Positions 35,543-45,086 of a stretch of 64,000 nucleotides of DNA are shown piece after piece (the first letter of the stretch is position 1; every line of letters starts with the position of its first letter). A program made the translations under genes and the position numbers. The notes beneath the pieces are model-generated. The model saw nothing but the letters and a program-made list of their open reading frames with translations, was not told where the DNA came from and did no database searches. Source of the DNA: Eubacterium sp. (lineage in GTDB: Bacteria > Bacillota > Clostridia > Lachnospirales > Lachnospiraceae); contig JAFYHN010000020.1 in NCBI GenBank assembly GCA_017539165.1, positions 1-64,000 on the forward strand. Direction: 5' to 3'.

Positions 35543-36127
35543 TTAGTTTTTAATTTTCTTTAATTCGTCTTCAAGCTTTTCAACCGTCCCCGAATTGTCA
35601 ATGATTCTATCCGAATTTTCGATATAGAACGTCTCATCAGGCTGATTTTTGATAACCTGAAGAGCTCGTTCCTCAGTATATCCCCTGGACTCTATAAGAC
35701 GGCTAATCCTCGTTGACTCATCAGCTTTGATGTACCACATCTCATCGCAGATTTTCTTATATCCGCCCTGAATAAGAAGCGCAGCCTCAATAACATAAAG
35801 CTCTGTAGAATTATTCCTGCATTTCTCTATATCTTCAAGAATATACTTCTTAACACCAGGATGAACTATAGAGTTCAACTGATCAAGCTTTGATTCATCA
35901 TTCATTACGAGTTTACCCAGCTTGATCCTATCGATTGAATCATTTTCATCTAAGATGTCATTTCCAAAGGTATCTACTATTTTGTTGTAAATCGGCTGGC
36001 CAGGTTTCTGGAGTTCATGAGCCACCTTATCCGCTTCAACGATTCTTGCTCCATATACGTCATGAAGCATATTCAAAACGACAGACTTACCCGAACCTAT
36101 ACCTCCTGTGATACCAATTATTTTCAT
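35543..36127 (-). CDS. coaE: Dephospho-CoA kinase
   Basis: A 194-residue P-loop kinase that phosphorylates the 3'-hydroxyl of dephospho-CoA, the last step of coenzyme A synthesis. IIGITGGIGSGKSVVLNML holds the P-loop (about residues 7-15). GARIVEADKVAHEL carries the substrate-binding Asp, and SRGYTEERALQVIKNQ is the lid region. Length is normal. It follows polA, a frequent clostridial neighbour, with the R4 repeats between them, and ends in a strong terminator. Confidence 0.95.
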   Translation of the reverse strand: MKIIGITGGIGSGKSVVLNMLHDVYGARIVEADKVAHELQKPGQPIYNKIVDTFGNDILDENDSIDRIKLGKLVMNDESKLDQLNSIVHPGVKKYILEDIEKCRNNSTELYVIEAALLIQGGYKKICDEMWYIKADESTRISRLIESRGYTEERALQVIKNQPDETFYIENSDRIIDNSGTVEKLEDELKKIKN

Positions 36128-36160
36128 TATATAACATCCTTGTAATAATCAAAATCTAAT

Positions 36161-36225
36161 ATGACAGTTGAAATTTTATGACAGTCGAAATCTGATGACA
36201 GTCGAAATCTGATTTCGACTGTCAT
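36161..36225 (-). repeat. Compound repeat R4 after polA
   Basis: Three successive left-arm copies (ATGACAGTTGAAATT at 36161, ATGACAGTCGAAATC near 36178 and again at 36195-36209), with only the last followed by a matching right arm (GATTTCGACTGTCAT, 36211-36225). Relative to the other loci the arms carry T to C and A to G at the same pair position, so the stem is preserved. It ends four bases after the polA stop. Confidence 0.85.
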
Positions 36226-36228
36226 ATT

Positions 36229-38862
36229 TTATTTGGCTTCGTAGAGTGATTCTCCTGTGTGTACATCAACATACATTGGAACTGAGAGTTTCACTGCATT
36301 CTCCATGTTACGTGTGAGGAGTTCGGTGACAACTTCTATCTCACTATTTTCTGCCTCGATAAGAAGTTCATCATGGATCTGAAGAATAAGTCTGGAATTT
36401 AGATTGCGTTCCTTAAGTTCACGTCTAACATTTATCATAGCAAGTTTTATGATGTCAGCTGCAGTACCTTGGATTGGCGAATTCATCGCAACTCTCTCTC
36501 CAAATGAACGCTGCATGAAGTTTGAACTGCTCAGTTCAGGGATTGGACGGATTCTGTTCATCATCGTCTTAACGTACCCCAGTTCTTTGGCCTTCTTCAC
36601 CGACTCATCAAGATAGTTCTTGATCTTAGGGTATGTAAGGAAGTATTTCTCGATATATTCCTTCGCCTCATTTCTGCTGATCCCAAGATCCTCTCCAAGT
36701 CCAAATGAACTGATTCCGTATATGATTCCGAAGTTTACAGCCTTAGCCTTTCTTCTGAGGTCAGGCGTTACATCATCTATATCAACTCCAAACACCTGAG
36801 CTGCTGTTATAGCGTGTATATCCTTCGACTCATTAAATGCCTTGATAAGTGATTCATCTTCAGATATCGCAGCCATCACACGAAGTTCAATCTGTGAATA
36901 GTCAGCATCCACGAATGTATAACCATCAGCCGGTATAAATGCTTTTCTTATCTCTCTTCCGAGCGCAGTTCTAGCCGGAATATTCTGAAGATTCGGCTCA
37001 GTTGAACTGAGTCTTCCTGTAGCAGTTACTGTCTGATTAAATGTACTGTGAATTCTTTCATCACTTCTCACAGTTCCTGTAAGACCATCTACATAAGTCG
37101 ACTTAAGCTTTGTAAGAGATCTGTATTCAAGAATCTTTGGAATGATAGGATGCTCATCCTTCAGTTTTCCTAAGACATCAACACTTGTTGAGTATCCACT
37201 CTTAGTCTTCTTTCCGCTCTTAAGTCCAAGCTTCTCAAAAAGTATAACTCCAAGCTGTTTCGGGGAATTGATGTTAAAGCTTTCTCCTGCAAGCTCTGTT
37301 ATATCTTCTTCAAGCTGTTTGATCTGAACATCGAGTTCATTTCCATAATCATGAAGGCTCTTACTATCAACTCTTATTCCGAAGTCTTCCATATCTCTAA
37401 GTACGAAGATTGTCGGATATTCTATCTCATCATACAGCTTCTCTTCACCGAGCTCTGCAAGTTTATCTTTAAGCACTCCGGAAACAGCATATGAAACATA
37501 CGCATTATATGCCAGATACTTTCTAAACTCCGGCTCATCAAACGAGAATATAGTTATGTCCTTCTTTCCAAGAAGAGACTTCTCATCATCTACATCTATC
37601 TCTAAATATGTTGTTGCAAGCTTATCATAAGTATATCCACCGGCAAGTGGATCAACAAGGTAAGCAGCAACAGCAACATCGAATACATTGCTCTCCTCTT
37701 TAATTCCGAGCAGAGCGATATAGTCTTTTATATTATTTATTGCAATCTTCGCATATTTTTCTACGTCACTTACGAAACTTGATACAACTGTGTCTCGTAT
37801 TATGTAAATCTTTTTATCATCAAGAGAAACAGCACCACCCTGAACCTGTCCATCGATAACAACAGGGTAGAATCCAATCATATTCTTATTTGTTTTATCA
37901 GATACAGACGTCTTTATAACCTCAACGAGTTCCTGATAACTTATATCTACTGTTTCAAGTTCAAGCTCTTTCTTTACTACTTCGCCCTTATCTTCAAATC
38001 TTTTCAGCACACTGTTAAGCCCAAGCTCACTGAACATATCATATGCTCTCTGTCCGAAGAGAACATCGATACCCACTACCATATCCTGAACACTCTTCTC
38101 AAGATCGCAGTCCAGTTTAATTGTCGCAAGGTCTCGTGAGAATAGGGCCATATCTCTCATCTCATCCAGATTCTTCCTTGCTTTATCAGGTTTTACATTT
38201 TCAATATCTTCAAGTGCAGCCTCTATGCTGTGATACTTCTGAATGATTTGAGACGCAGTCTTAGGTCCTATCCCCTGTACTCCAGGGATGTTATCAGAAG
38301 TATCTCCCATAAGTCCCTTCATCTCAATAAATTCAATCGGAGTAACTCCATACTCAGCCATAACGTCTTTATCGTAGTAATTCTCTACAGTCGTTTTTCC
38401 AGCCTTTGTCTTAGGTATACGAACAAGAACCTTGTCAGTTGCAAGCTGAAGAAGGTCTCTGTCTCCCGAAAGAATAGTCACATCCATTCCTGCAGCAATT
38501 CCCTGTCTGGAATATGTTCCGATAATATCATCAGCCTCATATCCACCCTTCTCAACACAAGTAATACCCATAGCTTTCAGGATATCCTTGATGAGTGGAA
38601 ACTGCTCTCTCAGTTCATCATCCATAGGATGTCTTGTACCTTTATACTCGGCATACATTTTATGGCGGAATGTTGGTTCGTGTACGTCAAATGCCACCGC
38701 AATATGATCAGGTTTCTCCTCATCATATATCTTGTAAAAGACATTAAGAAAACCAAGAATGGCATTCGTATGAATACCATTCCTGGCTGTAAGTGTCTTA
38801 GGGAGGGCAAAATACCCTCTATTCATTATGCTGTTACCGTCAATTAGAAGTAGTTTTGACAT
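36229..38862 (-). CDS. polA: DNA polymerase I
   Basis: An 877-residue enzyme for Okazaki-fragment maturation and repair synthesis. The N-terminal 5'-3' exonuclease domain (about 1-290) shows LLLIDGNSIMNRGYFALP, GYEADDIIGTYS and GLMGDTSDNIPGV. The middle domain lacks the DxE proofreading motif (IGFYPVVIDGQ stands where it should be), so 3'-5' exonuclease is inactive, as in many Gram-positives. The polymerase domain has motif A VDADYSQIELR, motif B RRKAKAVNFGIIYG and motif C LQIHDELLIE. It overlaps the preceding zinc-finger gene by 23 bases. Confidence 0.97.
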   Translation of the reverse strand: MSKLLLIDGNSIMNRGYFALPKTLTARNGIHTNAILGFLNVFYKIYDEEKPDHIAVAFDVHEPTFRHKMYAEYKGTRHPMDDELREQFPLIKDILKAMGITCVEKGGYEADDIIGTYSRQGIAAGMDVTILSGDRDLLQLATDKVLVRIPKTKAGKTTVENYYDKDVMAEYGVTPIEFIEMKGLMGDTSDNIPGVQGIGPKTASQIIQKYHSIEAALEDIENVKPDKARKNLDEMRDMALFSRDLATIKLDCDLEKSVQDMVVGIDVLFGQRAYDMFSELGLNSVLKRFEDKGEVVKKELELETVDISYQELVEVIKTSVSDKTNKNMIGFYPVVIDGQVQGGAVSLDDKKIYIIRDTVVSSFVSDVEKYAKIAINNIKDYIALLGIKEESNVFDVAVAAYLVDPLAGGYTYDKLATTYLEIDVDDEKSLLGKKDITIFSFDEPEFRKYLAYNAYVSYAVSGVLKDKLAELGEEKLYDEIEYPTIFVLRDMEDFGIRVDSKSLHDYGNELDVQIKQLEEDITELAGESFNINSPKQLGVILFEKLGLKSGKKTKSGYSTSVDVLGKLKDEHPIIPKILEYRSLTKLKSTYVDGLTGTVRSDERIHSTFNQTVTATGRLSSTEPNLQNIPARTALGREIRKAFIPADGYTFVDADYSQIELRVMAAISEDESLIKAFNESKDIHAITAAQVFGVDIDDVTPDLRRKAKAVNFGIIYGISSFGLGEDLGISRNEAKEYIEKYFLTYPKIKNYLDESVKKAKELGYVKTMMNRIRPIPELSSSNFMQRSFGERVAMNSPIQGTAADIIKLAMINVRRELKERNLNSRLILQIHDELLIEAENSEIEVVTELLTRNMENAVKLSVPMYVDVHTGESLYEAK

Positions 38863-39412
38863 TCATCATGCCCTCCCCTATATTTAATATTTTATCATTT
38901 TCTTTTTCCATCCGGTGATAGCCTCTGATCCTGTCGAATTCAGTTACCTTAAGATCATCTCTTATCTTATCACTCTGGTAAACCCGATCCGTATCATCGT
39001 ATATCAGTTTTTCATGCAGCATATCCGAAAAATAAAATGCTCCTTGATTACATTGCTTGGTATCCTGTTCAAATGCATAAACCCTGTTCAGTGCACCAGC
39101 ATATATAAGTCCAAGAATTATGATCATTCCGGACATGACAAAAGAAAATGCCGAGAACTTGAAATTCTTTCTCTTGCGGACATGATGTCCCATGGCATTC
39201 AGCTCTTCTTCCAGATCACGATTGAAATCAGAAGAAAGCTCAACTCTGTTATCAAGCTGCTTCATACCAACAAGAAGAGTATAGTATATCTCAAGTTCAT
39301 CATGACACTTCTTACAGTTTTTCATATGCATGACAAACTCTTCCTGCTTATGTTCAGGAATAGTCCCTTCTATGAAGGGCATGATATAAGATTGTGCCTC
39401 CAGATGGTTCAT
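38840..39412 (-). CDS. Anti-sigma-factor-like zinc-finger membrane protein
   Basis: A 190-residue protein with an N-terminal putative zinc-finger (zf-HC2-like) domain: EGTIPEHKQEEFVMHMKNCKKCHDEL, with the HxxxCxxC ligands at about residues 29-36. One membrane helix (about 88-108, VMSGMIIILGLIYAG) is followed by an external tail with two further cysteines. This is the layout of membrane anti-sigma factors. No ECF sigma gene is adjacent; its 3' end overlaps polA by 23 bases, so the two are translationally coupled. Regulation of some sigma factor elsewhere is possible but unproven. Confidence 0.75.
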   Translation of the reverse strand: MNHLEAQSYIMPFIEGTIPEHKQEEFVMHMKNCKKCHDELEIYYTLLVGMKQLDNRVELSSDFNRDLEEELNAMGHHVRKRKNFKFSAFSFVMSGMIIILGLIYAGALNRVYAFEQDTKQCNQGAFYFSDMLHEKLIYDDTDRVYQSDKIRDDLKVTEFDRIRGYHRMEKENDKILNIGEGMMNVKTTSN

Positions 39413-39473
39413 ATTTCCCTTTCAGAATATTCACAAAGCTTTGGTAAAACAAAAATGTGAATAGCAAAATATA

Positions 39474-40328
39474 TTAAGCATTAAGGATGCTGCCTGCTAT
39501 ACTTCCGGCAAGTCCTCTAGATGATGTAGGTGTACTCTCTGGTCCGTTTAAAAGTGACATACCTGTTCCATCTGTAGTTGGAGCCATAAGAACTTTACCC
39601 GTTCCACGGAATACATTTACAAATCCCTCGCCTGTAGCAGCTGATCCGATGGCATTTCCTGTTACTGTCTCAACAGTGAACTGAAGAGAACTTGACCATG
39701 CTATAGCCATATTTCCATCAATTCTTAAAATGTCATCCTGAAGAATGAACTCGAAAAGCTCAGCTCTTGGAACCGGGCTTTCAAGAACTGCAAATCCCTG
39801 TCCCTGAAGGCAGAGATTGAATAATCCTTCTCCTCCGAGAACTGCTGAAGAAATATTACTTCTTTTATTTAGTGTCTCCTGAAGTGTTGTATCACATGCA
39901 AGAAAAAGTCCATCATCAAGTACCATACCTGGTCCCCAGGATCCAACATCTTCGATAAGGAGATGCTTAAATGTTGGTTCAAGCATAACATATCCCATTC
40001 CGGAATATTCAGGTTTAACTGCCGACTCACCTGTCATCGCTCCCTTTACCATCTTGCCGATGAAATTGCCCACTCCTTTAACACCTGAAGAAACATTTAC
40101 ATTTCCGGCAATCCACTGCATAGCTCCAGCCTGCGTCTTACAGGATGAATTGTTCAGCTGAATGAGAAGCTGTCTTCTTTTTACATTCATCTGATGCATG
40201 AAATATGCGCTCTGAGCGGAAAATGGTGTTACGGAAAGATCTGCCTGGTGTTCGTATACAAAATACTGACCAGCACTAGCGATCACTTTCATGTTCTCGT
40301 TATTAAAGACATTATTAAGTTGAATCAT
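39474..40328 (-). CDS. AIM24 family (TIGR00266-like) protein
   Basis: A 284-residue, beta-rich, glycine-rich protein of the AIM24/DUF124 family: SAQSAYFMHQMNVKRRQLL, GSWGPGMVLDDGLFLACD, GEGLFNLCLQGQGFAVLES and TGEGFVNVFRGTGKVLMAP near the C-terminus are the repeated strands of the fold. There is no signal peptide. The biochemical role in bacteria is not established. GGGGG precedes the ATG. An 8-bp inverted repeat with a 20-base loop (39428-39463) lies in its 3' gap before the zinc-finger gene. Confidence 0.88.
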   Translation of the reverse strand: MIQLNNVFNNENMKVIASAGQYFVYEHQADLSVTPFSAQSAYFMHQMNVKRRQLLIQLNNSSCKTQAGAMQWIAGNVNVSSGVKGVGNFIGKMVKGAMTGESAVKPEYSGMGYVMLEPTFKHLLIEDVGSWGPGMVLDDGLFLACDTTLQETLNKRSNISSAVLGGEGLFNLCLQGQGFAVLESPVPRAELFEFILQDDILRIDGNMAIAWSSSLQFTVETVTGNAIGSAATGEGFVNVFRGTGKVLMAPTTDGTGMSLLNGPESTPTSSRGLAGSIAGSILNA

Positions 40329-40381
40329 TTTAATACCCCCTTTGTATTATATAGTTTTTATTATTCCCCAGATTAGAACAA

Positions 40382-40503
40382 AGAGTGTCGCTTGCGACAC
40401 TCTCCGCGCGAGGCGCGTATTGCCGCAGGCAACTATATTCCTATCGCGCCGAGACGCATCCTCAGCGGAGCGTTTTTTATGTAATAGGAGACGCAGTTTC
40501 CTA
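40382..40503. repeat. Chain of GC-rich hairpins between ilvC and the AIM24 gene
   Basis: Successive inverted repeats: AGAGTGTCGC/GCGACACTCT (40382-40403), CGCGC/GCGCG (40405-40417), TTGCC/GGCAA (40420-40432), a weaker CGCATCC/GGAGCG pair (about 40455-40472), and perfect 16-base arms 40474-40489/40499-40514. The last stem runs into the ilvC terminator. The stretch is far richer in GC than flanking DNA and shows no open frame. Confidence 0.75.
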
Positions 40504-40509
40504 TTACAT

Positions 40510-40534
40510 AAAAAGGCGCAGACAAGCTGCGCCT
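40510..40534 (-). terminator. Intrinsic terminator of ilvC
   Basis: Arms AGGCGCAG (40514-40521) and CTGCGCCT (40527-40534) with a five-base loop, followed by TTTTTATG on the minus strand. Its T-tract is also part of the 16-bp inverted repeat beyond. Confidence 0.85.
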
Positions 40535-40551
40535 ATTAAATATTCTAATGA

Positions 40552-41589
<1,038 letters not shown>

Positions 41590-41606
41590 TTAAAATATAT
41601 AAAAAT

Positions 41607-42098
41607 TTATTTGTTAGCATATAAACCACGAGTAAGACCTGTGATACCTGTTCTTACTATCTGCTCTATATCAAATCCGTCAAGGAGATTGATAAATGCC
41701 TGAATCTTATTGACATTTCCTGTGATCTCTATCATAAGAGAATCAGGAGATACGTCAACTATATTAGCTCTATATACATTTGCCACAGATATGATCTGCT
41801 GTCTCTCTTCTATATTAGCTTTAACCTTAACGAGTACAAGCTCACGACAAACAGATTCACCATCTTTAAGCTCTACTATATCAACCACATCCTCAAGCTT
41901 GTTCAGCTGGCTTTTAATCTGTGAAAGAATCTTGTCGTCACCCGAGACGACAACAGTCATCCTAGAATACTTAGGGTCCTGAGTGACGCCTACTGTTAAG
42001 CTGTCAATATTATAGCCTCTTCTACTGAACATTCCGGATACACGGCTGAGCACACCGGAAGTGTTGTCCACAAGAAGTGATAAAACTTTAGTTTTCAT
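41607..42098 (-). CDS. ilvN: Acetolactate synthase small (regulatory) subunit
   Basis: A 163-residue regulatory subunit. The N-terminal ACT domain (LSLLVDNTSGVLSRVSGMFSRRGYNIDSLTVG) confers valine feedback on the catalytic subunit, and the C-terminal domain contains MIEITGNVNKIQAFINLL. The ATG at 42098 follows AAGGAAG. The large catalytic subunit IlvB/IlvG is not in the window, so the complex must be completed from another locus. It is first in an ilvN-ilvC operon with a perfect promoter. Confidence 0.95.
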   Translation of the reverse strand: MKTKVLSLLVDNTSGVLSRVSGMFSRRGYNIDSLTVGVTQDPKYSRMTVVVSGDDKILSQIKSQLNKLEDVVDIVELKDGESVCRELVLVKVKANIEERQQIISVANVYRANIVDVSPDSLMIEITGNVNKIQAFINLLDGFDIEQIVRTGITGLTRGLYANK

Positions 42099-42137
42099 AT
42101 TCACACTTCCTTTCAAGTTAAAATGATAACTTTTTTT

Positions 42138-42166
42138 ATTATATTTTTTTCATATAACAATGTCAA
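42138..42166 (-). promoter_or_regulatory. Consensus promoter of ilvN-ilvC
   Basis: TTGACA (42161-42166), 17-base spacer, TATAAT (42138-42143), minus strand. The leader is only about 35 bases, too short for a T-box or leader-peptide attenuator. Confidence 0.88.
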
Positions 42167-42188
42167 TCTTTTATTAACTCTTATCGAA

Positions 42189-43556
42189 TCAATAAACTAT
42201 AACAGGCATTCCTTCTTCAGCAATACTATAAAGCTCTTCTGCCGCATAATAAGGCATATTTACACATCCGTGAGATCCACCGTAATAATACAGGTCACCA
42301 CCAAAAGCGCCTCTCCAGTTTGCATCATGGAAACCTATACCACCGTTAAATGGCATCCAGTAAGATACATTTACCTCATAGTCAGCTCCTTTAAGAACTG
42401 CAGGACTCTGCTTAAATGTAATGTAATAAAGACCGCCCGGAGTTCCGTGACCGTTAGCAACACAACCTGATACAAAATCAGATTCAAGAACCATCTTGCC
42501 ATCCTGATATACATACATATGCTGTGCACCGATATTAACTTCGCAATAGAAATCACCGATGTCATTATTCTCATCTACATAAGTATATGCTCTGCAATCG
42601 AACGCAGGCTCTCTCTTTATATTCTTTTTATGTACTAAATCGGCATAGAGAGCAGGAGTTTCTTCTTCTACACTGATAAGCCATCCATAGTCATCACTGT
42701 CAAGTTCCAACTCATCTTTACCACGAGTTCTGAACTTACGTACTTTACCAAATGTATCGTGTTCTTGAGAAAACTTCTTAAGTAATCTCTCTACCTTTCC
42801 TTCATTTATCTTGGTTTCGTACATATTAGATATGTCGATAGTAGAATAAAGTTCTTCAGGAGTAAACGCGATAAACTTACCAGCATAATCATACTCTATA
42901 TCCAGGTTAGCGATCTGATTACAATAATCAACACATTTTACAACGCCTGGACTTTCAACATTAAACTGTGAAACCTCATAGCATTCTTCTGCCTCAAGAT
43001 CTAGTTCAGGTTTCAGATATCTGATGCAATCAGAAACAAGATTTTTAACCTGAGCAATATCCTTTATGCTATTTCCCTGATCTCCAGGAACTGAAACAGC
43101 TTTGCCATCCTTGAATTCGATAGTCGGATTCTTAGGGCTCTTCATATTAGCACGCTTAAGTTCCTTGAACTTATCTAACTTCTGCTTTACAAGATCTTCT
43201 TCAAAAGTAATGATCTTCTCTATCTTATATTCATGGTTTACAAAAGTTGTAGGCCAATAAAACGGATTCTGATTAGCTTTTATCTCCTGAAGAGCTGTCA
43301 TATAATCCAGCTTAAGAGATACATCATCTCCGTTAATAATCTCTTTTCCATCTCGGAACTTAATCTCAAGATTATAATCCGAGGCTTTCTCATGAATTAC
43401 GTGTTCTACATAATCAGGAGTTTTAAAACCACACTGTATCCCGTTTATAACAGTTCCGGGATAATAAAGATTTCTACAAAGATAAACTGGTGTAAAATAA
43501 GCAACCGCGAGTCCCACAACGAGACAAATCATAATAATTTTTACTACTTTCAACAT
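42189..43556 (-). CDS. L,D-transpeptidase (YkuD) with PG-binding-4-like region
   Basis: A 455-residue membrane-anchored enzyme. One N-terminal helix (VVKIIMICLVVGLAVAYFTPVYL) is followed by a long extracellular region with two related segments typical of the PG_binding_4 type (about 40-300), and a C-terminal YkuD domain. Its catalytic motif is YGGSHGCVNMPYYAAEEL (HxxxxxxHGCVNMP pattern with the nucleophilic Cys). It should form 3-3 crosslinks or attach proteins to peptidoglycan. The ATG at 43556 is chosen; a GTG four codons earlier lies too close to the GGAAAG site. It ends the der-to-YkuD gene run. Confidence 0.9.
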   Translation of the reverse strand: MLKVVKIIMICLVVGLAVAYFTPVYLCRNLYYPGTVINGIQCGFKTPDYVEHVIHEKASDYNLEIKFRDGKEIINGDDVSLKLDYMTALQEIKANQNPFYWPTTFVNHEYKIEKIITFEEDLVKQKLDKFKELKRANMKSPKNPTIEFKDGKAVSVPGDQGNSIKDIAQVKNLVSDCIRYLKPELDLEAEECYEVSQFNVESPGVVKCVDYCNQIANLDIEYDYAGKFIAFTPEELYSTIDISNMYETKINEGKVERLLKKFSQEHDTFGKVRKFRTRGKDELELDSDDYGWLISVEEETPALYADLVHKKNIKREPAFDCRAYTYVDENNDIGDFYCEVNIGAQHMYVYQDGKMVLESDFVSGCVANGHGTPGGLYYITFKQSPAVLKGADYEVNVSYWMPFNGGIGFHDANWRGAFGGDLYYYGGSHGCVNMPYYAAEELYSIAEEGMPVIVY

Positions 43557-43590
43557 TCTTAACAACACTTTCCAGATAAATTTTTTTGTT

Positions 43591-44463
43591 TTACTTAAAG
43601 TCTAATACAACTATTTCAGGAATATTCCCGATTCTGATCTTCAAAGAATGCTGCCCAATTCCATTAGTCACGATCATCGTCGTATCCCCCTTTTTGAATC
43701 GTCCGTAATCATACTTTGGAAAAAGTCTGAGTCGCGGAGAAACAACACCACCTAAAAGCGGCAACCTGACAAGTCCTCCATGAAAATGCCCCGATAGAAC
43801 AAGATCCGCATCCCAATCAGCGTATCCTTCTATAAAATCAGGAGTATGTGCCAGAAGAATCGAATACTCTCCAGGCTTTCTTTTACCTAGGAGTCCAGAT
43901 AGATTATAACTATCCAACTTAGGATAAGAAATCCTTGCATAATATTCTAAAGGTATATCAAGTCCATAAAGAGTTACATTTCCGAGGCCGATACTATCAA
44001 GGCTGACACTCTCATTCTGTAGGAAATGAACGCTGTCCCCTATCTTCTCGGTGAATTCTTCCCACAACTGCTTCGTATCATAATAGTCAGATTTTACCTT
44101 TCTCTCATGATTTCCGAAGGCATAGTAAATAGGATACTTTCCAGCAAGCCCTGTTATAAGGTCTGCTGCCGGAGTAATTTCTTCCATAGGATTTTTTCCA
44201 TTCAGCATATCACCACCAAGAAGAATGGCAGCCGGCTTTACCGAATCAATCTTCCCGATGATCCGATCATTTAATGCCCCTTCCACGGCCTCATGATAAT
44301 CTGAAAGAAAAACAAGACTTTTACCCTTTAACTGAGCCGGTATACTTTTGTCAGTAATCGCATATCTGGTAAGGCGAATCTGCCTTAGTTCACGGTAGCT
44401 TTCTACCACTACTGCAGCTGCCAATATCAGAAGTATGACAAGGATTACCAAAAAAACTTTCAT
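43591..44463 (-). CDS. Membrane-anchored metallophosphoesterase, YkuE/YaeI-like
   Basis: A 290-residue calcineurin-like phosphoesterase with an N-terminal membrane helix (VFLVILVILLILAAAVVVESY). Metal motifs in order: FLSDYHEA (SDxH), LGGDMLNG (GGD), FGNHERK (GNHE), LLAHTPDF and SGHFHGGLVRLP (GHxH). Relatives act on the cell surface or on lipid-linked substrates (UDP-diacylglucosamine-type hydrolases). It starts one base after scpB and precedes the transpeptidase, fitting an envelope role. Substrate unknown. Confidence 0.92.
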   Translation of the reverse strand: MKVFLVILVILLILAAAVVVESYRELRQIRLTRYAITDKSIPAQLKGKSLVFLSDYHEAVEGALNDRIIGKIDSVKPAAILLGGDMLNGKNPMEEITPAADLITGLAGKYPIYYAFGNHERKVKSDYYDTKQLWEEFTEKIGDSVHFLQNESVSLDSIGLGNVTLYGLDIPLEYYARISYPKLDSYNLSGLLGKRKPGEYSILLAHTPDFIEGYADWDADLVLSGHFHGGLVRLPLLGGVVSPRLRLFPKYDYGRFKKGDTTMIVTNGIGQHSLKIRIGNIPEIVVLDFK

Positions 44464-44464
44464 A

Positions 44465-45046
44465 TCAGGTAGTTACCTCGATTCCGGCTTCCTCTTCTGC
44501 CTGTTTTCTGAAGTCCTCAATCTTATCAGGCGATATATCGGGAAGCTCATCCATAGAAGAGATTCCGAAACTCCTAAGAAAATCATCCGTTGTTCCAAAA
44601 AGGATAGGATGCCCGGGAGCATCGAGTCTTCCAACTTCCGCGATAAGATTATATTCAACAAGTCGATTCACAGCATGACTGCATGAAACGCCTCGTATCT
44701 TTTCTATCTCTGCCCTTGTAACGGGCTGTTTGTAAGCAACTATCGAAAGTGTCTCGAGAAGAACATCTGTCAGAACATGTTTCTTAGGCATATTAACTAT
44801 CTTCGCGAGAACATCATAATATTCATTTTTAGTACAAAGCTGATATTTACCATCAAGTTCTATCAGGCGGATTCCTCTATCTTCGCTATCATACTCTTCA
44901 ATAAGTTCGCTGACAGCTTCCTTGAATGCTTTCTTATCAGCCGGTTCCTCTTCCGTACCAAGAGCAGCCAGTAATCTTGACTCCTCAACCGCACCGCCTA
45001 TTGCGAACAGTATTGCTTCAATAGAGGGTTTGTATACATTTTTCAT
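44465..45046 (-). CDS. scpB: Segregation and condensation protein B
   Basis: A 193-residue kite-family protein with two winged-helix domains, including LSIVAYKQPVTRAEIEKIRGVSCSHAVNRL and IAEVGRLDAPGHPILFGTTDDFLRSFG. It binds ScpA in the SMC-ScpAB condensin. It lies 40 bases after scpA. smc itself is encoded at 15127-18684, some 26 kb away. Confidence 0.96.
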   Translation of the reverse strand: MKNVYKPSIEAILFAIGGAVEESRLLAALGTEEEPADKKAFKEAVSELIEEYDSEDRGIRLIELDGKYQLCTKNEYYDVLAKIVNMPKKHVLTDVLLETLSIVAYKQPVTRAEIEKIRGVSCSHAVNRLVEYNLIAEVGRLDAPGHPILFGTTDDFLRSFGISSMDELPDISPDKIEDFRKQAEEEAGIEVTT

Positions 45047-45086
45047 CTTATAATTCCTTCATTGAACAATGACCAACTTTTCACTT

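Noticed and set aside
38230-38847. 205-codon plus-strand frame antisense to polA
   Set aside because: It lies wholly within a convincing polA, and its translation is rich in Ser, Leu, Ile and His without motifs, as expected for an antisense shadow.
38915-39460. 181-codon plus-strand frame antisense to the zinc-finger gene
   Set aside because: The minus-strand frame has a coherent zinc-finger plus membrane-helix layout; the plus frame has neither motif nor ribosome binding site.
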